Below, in pieces: positions 52,475-60,907 of a stretch of DNA of 64,000 nucleotides (within the stretch, counting starts at the first letter, position 1; each line of letters opens with the position of its first letter). Under the pieces are notes generated by a model. That model was not told the origin of the DNA and made no database searches. It saw nothing but the letters and a program-made list of their open reading frames with translations. Origin of the DNA: Scytonema sp035967975 (GTDB lineage: Bacteria > Cyanobacteriota > Cyanobacteriia > Cyanobacteriales > Nostocaceae); contig JAWQFQ010000020.1 of NCBI GenBank assembly GCA_035967975.1, positions 8,547 to 72,546 on the forward strand, given 5' to 3'. A program made the position numbers and the translations under genes.

Positions 52475-54520
52475 ATGAGGCCAATGTCGAAGAATGTGCT
52501 AGGAATGAAACAACCTTTATCATCGCCGCCCAAGCGCCGAGATGATGTAGAACGACAACAACGATATCCGGTCAAGCTGATGCAGCATCAGGAAGAATCT
52601 GCTCTCCAGTTGGCACGAGAGATTAACACCATTATTGCCAATAGTCCAACTCCAACGAAGATGCTGCAAGAAATTGCCCAAGTACTAGGAGTTGCCTTCA
52701 ATGTAGATTACTGTAGTTTAGTAACGGTAGCAACTGAACCTTCCAATGAAGTCGTCAGTGCTAACTGGTATTCTAAAACAGAGCATCTAAAGTTACTTCA
52801 CCAGGACGAAATGTTTTCGCCAGTGGAACAGATGGACTTACCAGTTATGGAATGCGCTTCTGAACCATTGACAATAGAAGACATTTCGACAATTCAACAA
52901 AGCCTTGCTTTGGGATGTCAATACTTACCGCAAGCAAAAGCTGTTTTGGCAATTCCCACCAAGTTTGGTGGGAAAAACAATGGCGTGATTAGTCTAATCA
53001 AATCACAGCCCTATATTTGGACTGACGCAGAAAAAGAACTATTACAATCTGTAGAAACTTCTTGCGCTCTTGCTTTTTCTCATGTAGTGCAGGTACAGCA
53101 AATTGCTTACCAACAAAAGTATCTACAAACCTGCGACCAACATCAAAGCTTGATCCAGCAACTAACTATACTTAGTCGTAGCAACTGGGAGTTAAATCAG
53201 ATGCTCCAGTTAGCACTTGCATCTACCGCTGAAATCTTACAGGCAGATCGAGGTCTGCTTATACTGCTAAAATACAAAGACCCTTTGTTTAGGAGTAATT
53301 CAAAAAAACAAATTCCTAAAGCAACAGTTAATGTTGTATGTGAATGGAGTAGGGAAAAAGAAATCCCTCTTACAAATAAGTTAGAGACTCCTAATAATTT
53401 CTTTTATCTTTCCGATTGTGGTCTGTGCCAGCGTGCTTTTATACATTCTGGACAACCAATCATCATTAACGATAATTTAGATTTAAAAGATACCTTGACA
53501 GTATCGCCAGTGTTTGGATTAGAAGAACTACCAGCGGTGCTGTTAATGCCACTAGCTATTCAAGGCAAAGTCTTAGGATTTCTAGTTTTACAGCAAGCAG
53601 TAGCTCGGAATTGGGAAGCATCAGAATTAAATATATTGGAGTTGGTCTGTGCTCAATTGAGCAATGCTATTATTCAAAACCAGACTCTCAGGCAAGTGCA
53701 AATGCTGGTAGATGAGCGGACAGCCAAACTACAAAGCAGTCTGGAATTACAAGCAAAATTACACGAAAGAACTCGGCAATACGTTGAGCAATTGCGGGAA
53801 CTAAACGAACTTAAAGATGAATTTTTGAGCAACTTGAGCGATCGCCTGCGCTATCCTTTGACAAATATGCGTATGTCACTACGTATGTTGCGTCAACCAG
53901 GAATAACTCCAGAACGTCAGGTTAAGTATCTAGATATTTTAGAAGAGGAGTGTACGAAAGAAATTAATTTAATCAATGACTTGCTAACGCTTCAAAAGCT
54001 AGAAACTCATCAAGAGCGTCCGCAGTTAGAAAATGTTGATTTAAATACAAAAGTTCAGGACATAGCCGTAACTTTTGAGCAAAAGCTAGCCGATAAAGGA
54101 TTAAGTATATCCCTTAATTTACCAACAGAGCCACTAACAATTCAGACGGAAATCGAAAGTTTTAACCGGATTTTCCATGAGTTGTTAACGAATGCTTATA
54201 AATATTCGGAGCATGATACTGTTGTCCATCTGCAAGTCGCTCACGAAGTTAACCAACTGGTGGATCGAGTTATTATTAAAGTAACTAACGTTGGACGTGG
54301 CATCTCTGAAGAAGAAGCTGCTTACATTTTCGATAAGTTCCGTCGGGGTAAAGGACGGTGGACACCCGGAACTGGTTTGGGACTTGCTTTAGTCAAATCT
54401 TTAGTGCAGCATATAGGAGGTGAGATCGGATTAGAGAGCACTCCTATTGAGGATTCTCGCTTGAGCTATGTTTGTTTTACCCTGACCTTACCCCAATTTT
54501 CTGACGAGAGTAACTCTTAG
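52475..54520 (+). CDS. GAF-domain sensor kinase whose phospho-acceptor His is replaced by Asp
   Basis: About 680 residues. Two GAF-type domains (about 40-215 and 230-405; for example LQADRGLLILLKYKDPLF and GFLVLQQAVARNWEASELNI) are followed by a coiled coil, HisKA and HATPase. The H box should read SHELRTPL but reads LSDRLRYPLTNM, so His is Asp (about residue 456). The GAT codon and the following CGC sit in a HIP1 octamer at 53838-53845. The ATPase keeps HELLTNAYKYSEHD, an N-for-D change at G1 (NVGRGISEEE), and GTGLGLALVKSLVQ. A classical autokinase role is unlikely. ATG 52475 is preferred; TTG 52460 abuts AGGAGG. Its stop lies three bases before the SRPBCC gene. Confidence 0.88.
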   Translation: MRPMSKNVLGMKQPLSSPPKRRDDVERQQRYPVKLMQHQEESALQLAREINTIIANSPTPTKMLQEIAQVLGVAFNVDYCSLVTVATEPSNEVVSANWYSKTEHLKLLHQDEMFSPVEQMDLPVMECASEPLTIEDISTIQQSLALGCQYLPQAKAVLAIPTKFGGKNNGVISLIKSQPYIWTDAEKELLQSVETSCALAFSHVVQVQQIAYQQKYLQTCDQHQSLIQQLTILSRSNWELNQMLQLALASTAEILQADRGLLILLKYKDPLFRSNSKKQIPKATVNVVCEWSREKEIPLTNKLETPNNFFYLSDCGLCQRAFIHSGQPIIINDNLDLKDTLTVSPVFGLEELPAVLLMPLAIQGKVLGFLVLQQAVARNWEASELNILELVCAQLSNAIIQNQTLRQVQMLVDERTAKLQSSLELQAKLHERTRQYVEQLRELNELKDEFLSNLSDRLRYPLTNMRMSLRMLRQPGITPERQVKYLDILEEECTKEINLINDLLTLQKLETHQERPQLENVDLNTKVQDIAVTFEQKLADKGLSISLNLPTEPLTIQTEIESFNRIFHELLTNAYKYSEHDTVVHLQVAHEVNQLVDRVIIKVTNVGRGISEEEAAYIFDKFRRGKGRWTPGTGLGLALVKSLVQHIGGEIGLESTPIEDSRLSYVCFTLTLPQFSDESNS

Positions 54521-54523
54521 TAC

Positions 54524-55123
54524 ATGAAAGTGACTGAAGAACACGATATCCCAGAAGAACTTGACCGAAATCTCATTAGCAACGAGACAGAAAAACAAAC
54601 GGATTTGGGCGGTGACGCAGTGGGAATGCATACTGTGGAAGTTCAAATTAAGAAAATAGCTGAACGACAACGACAAATCACTGCGACCATCCAAATTCCT
54701 GACTCTGTTGAAAAAGTTTGGAAAGTGCTAACGGATTATGAGACCTTACCCGATTTCGTCCCCAACCTTGCCAAGAGCCGTCTGCTCGAACATCCAAAAG
54801 GAGGTATTCGTCTAGAGCAAGTCGGCTCTCAGCGCTTTTTACGCTTCAATTTTTGTGCGCGAGTTGTACTTGATATTGAGGAACACTTTCCCAAGGAAAT
54901 ATACTTCTCTATGGTCGAAGGAGATTTTAGGGACTTCTCAGGCAGCTGGCAATTACAACCCTGTGTTCCTCAAGAAGATTGGGGAACTTGCCTTTGCTAC
55001 ACTGTTAAAGTCTGGCCTAAAGTCACAATGCCCGTGGGAATGATTGAGCGCCGTCTCAGCGAGGATATGCAGACGAACCTCTTAGCAATTCGCCAACGAG
55101 TCAAAGATATTTTTGTAGGTTAA
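54524..55123 (+). CDS. SRPBCC/START-like ligand-binding protein coupled to the kinase
   Basis: A 199-residue protein with a hydrophilic 45-residue leader, then a START/COQ10-type domain: QITATIQIPDSVEKVWKVLT, DYETLPDFVPNLAKSRLL, GDFRDFSGSWQL. These cavities bind quinones, carotenoids or lipids. It starts three bases after the kinase stop codon with no independent ribosome binding site, so the two are translationally coupled and may act together. An imperfect hairpin follows at 55130-55165. Confidence 0.85.
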   Translation: MKVTEEHDIPEELDRNLISNETEKQTDLGGDAVGMHTVEVQIKKIAERQRQITATIQIPDSVEKVWKVLTDYETLPDFVPNLAKSRLLEHPKGGIRLEQVGSQRFLRFNFCARVVLDIEEHFPKEIYFSMVEGDFRDFSGSWQLQPCVPQEDWGTCLCYTVKVWPKVTMPVGMIERRLSEDMQTNLLAIRQRVKDIFVG

Positions 55124-55129
55124 AATAGG

Positions 55130-55165
55130 AAAGTCAAGAGAGCGCCATTCCCCCCCCTTGACTTT
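55130..55165 (+). terminator. Terminator-like hairpin before the tRNA gene
   Basis: AAAGTCAAG pairs with CTTGACTTT around an 18-base C-rich loop, followed by TCACCTTTT, six bases past the SRPBCC stop. Confidence 0.4.
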
Positions 55166-55190
55166 TCACCTTTTCGCTTTGAGTTTTTAG

Positions 55191-55263
55191 TACCCCCAGG
55201 GGAATTCGAATCCCCGTTACCTCCGTGAAAGGGAGGTGTCCTAGGCCTCTAGACGATGGGGGC
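55191..55263 (-). tRNA. tRNA-Glu (anticodon TTC)
   Basis: The minus strand folds as a 73-base cloverleaf. The acceptor stem is GCCCCCA/TGGGGGT with discriminator A, the anticodon stem CCTCC/GGAGG carries loop CTTTCAC (anticodon TTC), and the T arm has GGGGATTCGAATTCCCC. The CCA end is not encoded. Besides translation, tRNA-Glu supplies glutamate for tetrapyrrole synthesis in cyanobacteria (known of the pathway). Confidence 0.97.
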
Positions 55264-55612
55264 ATGATGAATTGCATCGTTTGCCTTCACACTTTTATAA
55301 ATTTACTGGGTTTTATTCTGGATGTCAATAGGTTTTTGAAAAAAAAAATTTTAGAAGAGTACTTCTATGATGAGTTTTTAGCAAGTGCCTTAGCAGCCAA
55401 TGCTGACCGCTCAACGTATATGCTGAAGGGAGCCAAGAGAAAAGAACACTTTTGTTGTACAAAAAAACCAGAAATGTTGTAGTATAGCAAACTAAGTATG
55501 AACAAAATACTTGATTTTATAAGCAACAATGAATGTAGTGTTGCATCTAAGAGGTTTAATATTTACTATTCTTTACAAAAGATTTTGAAATACAAGGCTC
55601 AAAATCTACAAC
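55264..55612. other. Intergenic region upstream of the antiporter
   Basis: 349 AT-rich bases. Frames here (for example from 55225 across the tRNA) are not convincing. It should contain promoters for the tRNA and the antiporter. Confidence 0.4.
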
Positions 55613-57538
55613 ATGGAAGCATCTTTTGAAATGACCCTGCAGATGGTGATTGCCGTATTTGCAGGCATTAGCGCTCAGGTGCTGGCTTCATACCTTCGGG
55701 TACCCAGCATCGTCTTTTTGCTCTTGTTTGGCATCCTGCTTGGTTCTGATGGCGTTGGGCTGCTACACCCTCATATGCTAGGAACTGGATTGGAAGTGAT
55801 TGTTGCCCTAGCAACAGCAATAATCTTGTTTGAAGGCGGACTCAATTTGGATTTGCAAGAGTTAGGCAAAGTTTCAACTAGCCTACAATTGCTCGTGACT
55901 CTGGGAACGCTGATCACACTGCTTGGTGGTGGTATGGCAGCGCATTGGCTCGGTGAATTTCCCTGGCCGATTGCTTTTCTCTACGCTTCCTTGGTTGTGG
56001 TCACAGGACCTACCGTTATCAGTCCTTTGCTCAAACAAGTCAATGTTGATCGACAAGTAGCAACACTTTTAGAAGGTGAAGGCGTTTTAGTCGATCCAGT
56101 AGGAGCTATTCTTGCTGTTGTGGTTCTCAACACGCTACTAAACAATAATACGGACTTCTTATCCGCTATTAACAGTTTAATGATACGCCTTGGCATTGGT
56201 GGAGTCATTGGTACCACAGGTGGCTGGCTAATGTCCCTGATTTGTAAACGGGCAACCGTTCTTTCTTTTGAGCTAAAAAACCTAGTTGTCTTAGCAGGTT
56301 TATGGGGCTTGTTTGCTTTCTCGCAGATGATCCGCAGCGAGTCAGGACTGATGGCAACTGTCGTCGCAGGAGTCGTTTTTGGAGATTCCTCAGTGCCAGA
56401 AGAACGCTTGTTGCGTCGCTTCAAAGGTCAATTGACGATTCTCAGTGTTTCAGTGCTCTTTATTTTGTTAGCAGCCGACCTATCTATTGCCAGTGTGTTT
56501 GCTTTAGGTTCGGGTGGTGTGTTTACAGTTTTGGTACTTATGTTTGTCGTTCGTCCGGTTAACATCATCTTGTGTACCTGGAATAGCGAACTCAACTGGC
56601 GGCAGAAGTTGTTTTTAAGCTGGGTTGCTCCCAGGGGAATTGTTTCTGCTTCCGTTGCTTCTTTATTTGCAATTTTGTTGACCCAACGTGGTATCAACGG
56701 TGGAGAAGCGATTAAAGCCCTAGTGTTCCTGACAATTATTATGACAGTGGTTTGCCAAGGGCTAACAGCAGGTTGGGTGGCTAAAGCTTTACAAATTACC
56801 TCAACAGAAGCAACTGGAGCGGTAATTGTGGGTTGTAATCCTCTCAGTCTGTTGGTCGCCCGGTTATTTCAAGAATGGGGAGAACCAGTGGTCATGATTG
56901 ACACTGATGCACAGCGATGTGAACAAGCGGTTGAACAAAATCTGAGGGTAATATCCAGCAGTGCATTGGATACAGGTGTTCTGGAAGATGCAGGACTAGC
57001 CTCAATGGGAACTTTTTTGGCAATGACCAGTAATGGCGAAGTCAATTTTGTCTTAGCCCAACGCGCTGCAGAAGAGTTTGAACCACCACGTGTTCTGGCT
57101 GTCTTCCCTCGCAATCCACAAACAACGGATGCAGCAACTCAAGAACACAAGGTTTACCAAGCTTTTCTTCCAGATTTAGCCATCAAGACCTGGAATGAGT
57201 ATTTGAATGACGGTCGGGTGAAGTTAGGAAAAACAACCCTCAGTAAGTCGGATTTTGAACTCCAACGAGAGCATTTACAGGGACTGATGAAAGCAGGCGA
57301 GTTGATTCCGCTGTTGGTAGAACGTGGTGACCGCCTTCAAGTCATGTCAGCTTCTCAAGAGTGGCAAGTCGGCGATCGCATTATCTACCTCTTGCACGAC
57401 CCCAGACCAAGCCTGTTAAAACGCTTGTCGGGTGCTAACCAATCAACTCGCCTCTCTTTAGAAAACTTCTCTGAAGTAGAGGAAATACCTTTGACCAAAA
57501 TCTCTCAACTTTCTACCACTGACGCTCCTAAACCTTGA
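55613..57538 (+). CDS. Na+/H+ antiporter (CPA1-type) with C-terminal TrkA-N-like domain
   Basis: A 641-residue protein. The first about 400 residues form roughly 12 membrane helices with LLFGILLGSDGVGLLHPHML, IVALATAIILFEGGLNLDLQ and the ion-binding pattern GEGVLVDPVGAILAVVVLN, typical of CPA1/NhaP antiporters. A cytoplasmic part of about 240 residues begins AVIVGCNPLSLLVARLFQEW, a Rossmann-like TrkA-N motif, and ends with a TrkA-C-like segment, suggesting control by NAD(H) or nucleotides. ATG 55613 lacks a clear ribosome binding site. Expected at the plasma membrane in salt and pH homeostasis. Confidence 0.93.
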   Translation: MEASFEMTLQMVIAVFAGISAQVLASYLRVPSIVFLLLFGILLGSDGVGLLHPHMLGTGLEVIVALATAIILFEGGLNLDLQELGKVSTSLQLLVTLGTLITLLGGGMAAHWLGEFPWPIAFLYASLVVVTGPTVISPLLKQVNVDRQVATLLEGEGVLVDPVGAILAVVVLNTLLNNNTDFLSAINSLMIRLGIGGVIGTTGGWLMSLICKRATVLSFELKNLVVLAGLWGLFAFSQMIRSESGLMATVVAGVVFGDSSVPEERLLRRFKGQLTILSVSVLFILLAADLSIASVFALGSGGVFTVLVLMFVVRPVNIILCTWNSELNWRQKLFLSWVAPRGIVSASVASLFAILLTQRGINGGEAIKALVFLTIIMTVVCQGLTAGWVAKALQITSTEATGAVIVGCNPLSLLVARLFQEWGEPVVMIDTDAQRCEQAVEQNLRVISSSALDTGVLEDAGLASMGTFLAMTSNGEVNFVLAQRAAEEFEPPRVLAVFPRNPQTTDAATQEHKVYQAFLPDLAIKTWNEYLNDGRVKLGKTTLSKSDFELQREHLQGLMKAGELIPLLVERGDRLQVMSASQEWQVGDRIIYLLHDPRPSLLKRLSGANQSTRLSLENFSEVEEIPLTKISQLSTTDAPKP

Positions 57539-57548
57539 ATGCATCTGC

Positions 57549-57609
57549 TAGCTATCAGCTATCAGCTATCAGCTATCAGCTTTTAGCTTTTAGCTTTTAG
57601 CTTTTAGCC
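57549..57609. repeat. AGCTATC and AGCTTTT tandem arrays
   Basis: Four units of AGCTATC followed by four of AGCTTTT. They abut the 3' end of the cytochrome b-like pseudogene and form its final stop region. Confidence 0.85.
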
Positions 57610-57892
57610 AAGATGCTAAATTCTCTGCTAGCAAACAAGACAATGATTTGAATTAAGGCGATCGCAACGACTGCATTACCAGTCATATCATGTGCTTTAT
57701 GGAACAACCACCCGTAGGGTAGCTGGGTGTCAATCATTTTCAATGACTGGAAAGCCCTACCTGCTGCTGGTTCATAGTAAAAAGACAGCAAAATACCCGT
57801 AGTTGCACTTATAAAGTCAGAGTCAGAATAACTACAGATAATACCGTTGTAATTCGCCGCAGAACCACGTCTGACGGCTTTGTACCATACAT
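57597..57892 (-). pseudogene. Cytochrome b N-terminal-domain protein, frameshifted and truncated
   Basis: ATG 57892 has AGGAGA 11 bases upstream and reads MYGTKPSDVVLRRITTVLSV and then VILTLTL before TAA. One base shifted, the frame continues with FISATTGILLSFYYEPAAGR and MIDTQLPYGWLFHKAHDMTG, a clear cytochrome b/b6 pattern (SFYY...GWL...H). Adding one T to the ACTTTATAAG run restores a continuous LTLTFISATTGI. The second frame then ends in a tandem repeat after LIQIIVLFASREF, so the remaining helices and the second haem histidines are lost. The functional relative would be a small b-type haem membrane protein. Confidence 0.7.
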
Positions 57893-58380
57893 GGCTCTTA
57901 CTCTCCTTTTTTACAAATTGTTGAATTTTATTACAATTTTAACTACACATTTTTAAAAAGCTTTGTTTTCATGAAATGGTATAACTCTTAACCAAACCGA
58001 CTTGGGAGGTGAAGTGACGAGCAAGTTTGGCATCTGTTGCAACAGCACGGATTGCTAAATTATGAGAAAAATTGATGGTTTGTGCAGTTTAGCAACCGCA
58101 GATGCAACTTTTTAGTAGAATAAGGAGTCATGACAGCAGTCAACGCTCATGAATTGAAAGTTATATGCTCACAAGCCGCTGTCTGGTAATCTGCTGCTAG
58201 CTGATGGCTAAATGCTCACAACAAAATAAATCTAAAAACTGTCAATCTTCCTGTGTCGAGTTACCATTAGGACGTTATTATTTGTAGAGGAACGCAACTA
58301 CTTTTTTATTGTTTCTGCTGAAAAGCTTGAAACATAGACTACTTGTAAACTGCTACCGAGCCGAGTGAACGATTCCAGCT
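57893..58380. other. Intergenic region with a possible minus-strand gene remnant
   Basis: On the minus strand, 58091-57969 stays open and reads protein-like (INFSHNLAIRAVATDAKLAR, then HFTSQVGLVKSYTIS) but has no start. It may be a gene remnant. GCTGATGGCTAAATGCTCAC near 58200 is a short MITE-B-like end. No intact gene. Confidence 0.35.
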
Positions 58381-60123
58381 ATGTCATACGTCTCCCTCCT
58401 GAAAAATGTGCCAGAATTCCTAAGCCAGCCCACTGGAATAGCAATCATAGCCTCTCTTGGCATTCACGGTGCTATTGCGTTCCTCATGCCGTTAATGCCA
58501 ATAGATTCTAAAACCAAAAAAGAAGACGCAGCATCAAAAAAGACCGTCGGAGTAGTGGAATTGAATCAGGCTGAGCAAAGCCGACTCCCACAAAGCGGAA
58601 CATCTCAATTAGCTCTAGCACCACAAACAACGTCAATACTACCGCAAGTTCCACCAGCGAACTTTGCTAATCAACCAAGCTCACTACCACCTCTACCACC
58701 CGCACCACCAGCTGGTGCAGCTGAGCTTTCGCTACCTCCACTCCCTAAGTCAACAAATGTATCTATTGCTGCATTACCTAAGAGCCAGTCTTTAAGGCTG
58801 ATCTCAAGCAGAAATTTGCCATCAGAACCTTCGTTGAATGCGAACGTAAAACCATTTACTCCCTACGTAGAAAAGGTAAGGTTGGGACAGCCCAAGCCGC
58901 TAGAAACAGCTGCAATGCCTTACAGGGTACCTCCAATACAAGCAGCTGACATAGCTCAACAGCAGGAGATGATTAACACAGAGGGTTCCGCTACCATCCC
59001 TCCTACCGATCAAATGCCCGTACTACCAGGGGGAAATCCTGTAACTCAAACTACACAACCTGGTTCTACACTGCCAAATGGTGCGAGGGAGCAACTCGTC
59101 ACTCCTGTTGGAGAACGCCCAGAAGCTGGGGATAACACCATAGCTTTGGCAACACAAAACCTTGAACCGATACAAAGACAAGACTCCGCTATCCAAGTTC
59201 CTGGGTTACCATCAGTCGCAACCCAGCAGTTGATTACCAAAACAACTTCTACTGCTGAGCGTTTCATTCAAGTCAAGGAACAATATCCTAGTATAGAAAC
59301 CAGACAAAGCATTTCGGAAACAGTTACCGCAAAAGCAGGTCAAGAAGGTAATGTTGAAGGTGACCTAATCATTAATAAAGAAGGTCAAGTCGAAGCAATA
59401 AATTTTAATAATAACTCTGTCTCATCAGACCAAAAAGCTGCTGTAAGGGAATATTTTCGGGAATATTTCCAGAAAAATCCCGTTCAAGCAAATGGCAAAC
59501 CCAAGTACTATCCGTTTAATATCTCATTGGCGTCGAACAGCAACGTTAGACCAGAAACTATTCAAGAACTATCACCTTCATCACAACCATTATCTGAGTC
59601 GCAAAGAACTCTAGTTCAGCGTTTGCGCTCAAAAGTAAATACACAACCATCCAAAGAACCACAGAAAGATAATATTTCTCAGGGACGTTCAAGAGAAGCA
59701 CAATCAACTCAAGCTCCGAAACCGGAAAAAAACAAGCTAACCGAGCGTTTACGCTCACTTCAAGTTAATCATTCAAAACCAACTCAAGGCGATCGCTCTG
59801 TTTCAGCAACTCCAGTAACTCGACAACAAACATCTGAAGTTGTTATTAAGCAATCTGAAGGAGCATCTCAAAATAATCAACAACAAATATCCCGCCAACA
59901 AGCAGTTATCAGGAAAACAGAATCTTCACCAGAGGCGAATAGTCAGCAACAAACATCTCGCCAAGAGGTGGTGATTAAGAAAAAAGCACCGTTCGCGAAC
60001 CAACAAGCATCTCGTCCTGAAGCAGAAGAAGACAATAACAATAAGCGTTCTTCTACTGAATCAAGCCAGAAACTACTACAACAGTTGCGAGCAATTAGAG
60101 AACAAAGACAAAACTCTAACTAA
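58381..60123 (+). CDS. TonB-like envelope protein with repetitive tail
   Basis: A 580-residue protein with a short cytoplasmic start, one helix (about 19-41, IAIIASLGIHGAIAFLMPLM), then a long Pro/Gln-rich periplasmic region. Residues about 325-390 (EGNVEGDLIINKEGQVEAIN, then VREYFREYFQKNP) resemble the TonB C-terminal fold. The last 180 residues are repetitive: three copies of an LxxRLRS-type motif (LVQRLRSKVN, LTERLRSLQVN, LLQQLRAIRE) and alternating VVIKQSEG/VVIKKKAP blocks. It may energise outer-membrane transport or link envelope layers; no ExbBD genes are next to it. ATG 58381. Confidence 0.75.
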   Translation: MSYVSLLKNVPEFLSQPTGIAIIASLGIHGAIAFLMPLMPIDSKTKKEDAASKKTVGVVELNQAEQSRLPQSGTSQLALAPQTTSILPQVPPANFANQPSSLPPLPPAPPAGAAELSLPPLPKSTNVSIAALPKSQSLRLISSRNLPSEPSLNANVKPFTPYVEKVRLGQPKPLETAAMPYRVPPIQAADIAQQQEMINTEGSATIPPTDQMPVLPGGNPVTQTTQPGSTLPNGAREQLVTPVGERPEAGDNTIALATQNLEPIQRQDSAIQVPGLPSVATQQLITKTTSTAERFIQVKEQYPSIETRQSISETVTAKAGQEGNVEGDLIINKEGQVEAINFNNNSVSSDQKAAVREYFREYFQKNPVQANGKPKYYPFNISLASNSNVRPETIQELSPSSQPLSESQRTLVQRLRSKVNTQPSKEPQKDNISQGRSREAQSTQAPKPEKNKLTERLRSLQVNHSKPTQGDRSVSATPVTRQQTSEVVIKQSEGASQNNQQQISRQQAVIRKTESSPEANSQQQTSRQEVVIKKKAPFANQQASRPEAEEDNNNKRSSTESSQKLLQQLRAIREQRQNSN

Positions 60124-60124
60124 G

Positions 60125-60212
60125 GTGCTAATGGCTAATGGTTAATTGCTAATTGCTTTTTTAGTGCTAATGGCTAATGGTTAATTGCTTTTCTCTTACC
60201 ATTAGCCATTAG
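60125..60212. repeat. GCTAATGGTTAATT repeat, inverted at its end
   Basis: GCTAATGGCTAATGGTTAATTGCTAA units on the left and TTACCATTAGCCATTAGC on the right, between the convergent TonB-like gene and petJ. Confidence 0.8.
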
Positions 60213-60218
60213 CAAACT

Positions 60219-60560
60219 TCACCAACCTCTTTCCGCGTTTTGAAACACGTAAGTAGCAACCTCCAAAATTTCCTGTTGGCTTAACTTACTTTTAAAAGAA
60301 GGCATAGCATTTTTGCCATTTTGGACTTGGTTAATAATCGCTTGAATTGAGTTTGTGGCATAATCTTCTAAGTATTCTGATAAGGCTTCCTTAGTCAAAT
60401 TTTTTTCAGCAATGAGGATATTACCACCAGCTATATGACAAGAAGCACAGTTACTTTTGAAGATTTTGGCACCATTAGAGATTTCATCTGCAAATGCCGA
60501 TCTCATAGAATTGATCAACAGGGCGATCGCCAACACAATCATAAATACAACTTTTTTCAA
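60219..60560 (-). CDS. petJ: Cytochrome c6 (soluble electron carrier)
   Basis: A 113-residue precursor; the signal peptide ends near SAFA-DE. The mature haem protein has NGAKIFKSNCASCHIAGGN (CxxCH), QVQNGKNAMPSFKSKLSQQE with the axial Met, and EVATYVFQNAERGW. It moves electrons from the cytochrome b6f complex to photosystem I or oxidases in the lumen, as plastocyanin's iron alternative. AAGGAG precedes ATG 60560 by about 15 bases. Near petE and psbV, separated by a broken tnpB. It is slightly divergent from the classic 85-residue mature form, with an insertion SEYLEDYATNS. Confidence 0.9.
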   Translation of the reverse strand: MKKVVFMIVLAIALLINSMRSAFADEISNGAKIFKSNCASCHIAGGNILIAEKNLTKEALSEYLEDYATNSIQAIINQVQNGKNAMPSFKSKLSQQEILEVATYVFQNAERGW

Positions 60561-60897
60561 AGGATACTCCTTATAACAGGCTTCAGCAACTGAAAAAACC
60601 GCTCCAACAACTATTCTATGGTTGCTAGAAGCCTGAGAAGAGCCTTGGCGCTGTTTTGAGCGCTTTTATCTCAGGAACTTCCAAGAAATAAATTATCCAT
60701 CTTGTGGTACGGGCGTCTCGCCCACCCCTATAGGCTTGACCAAGAGACTTTAGTACCACAAGAGATTTTTGTGTGGATACTTTTTTATTTGGAAGTCTCT
60801 CAGCCTCAGCCGTTTTATACTTTGCATGGGAAGAAATTGAAATGAGTGATTTGGCTAGAATTTATAAGCTATCAGTTCTTTGCTGATAGCTGAGCGC
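60561..60897. other. Region upstream of petJ with two repeat elements
   Basis: It holds a MITE-C copy (60677-60796) and most of a MITE-A copy (60816-60907). The petJ promoter must lie in the first 110 bases; no element stands out. Confidence 0.5.
60677..60796. repeat. MITE-C element, copy 1 (120 bp)
   Basis: Ends ACTTCCAAGAAATAAATTA and TTTTTTATTTGGAAGT are inverted repeats. The interior GTGGTACGGGCGTCTCGCCC and TACCACAAGAG arms are also found, rearranged, in the copy at 62762-62879. Confidence 0.7.
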
Positions 60898-60907
60898 TCA
60901 AAGTATA
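60816..60907. repeat. MITE-A element, copy 3 (92 bp), at the broken end of tnpB
   Basis: TATACTTTGCATGGGAAGAAA at one end and GCTGAGCGCTCAAAGTATA at the other. The tnpB reading frame runs into it and its stop codon (60898-60900) lies inside. Confidence 0.75.

Noticed and set aside
55225..55482. 85-codon frame across the tRNA
   Set aside because: Its first part is the reverse of tRNA-Glu; the rest is unremarkable and lacks a start signal.
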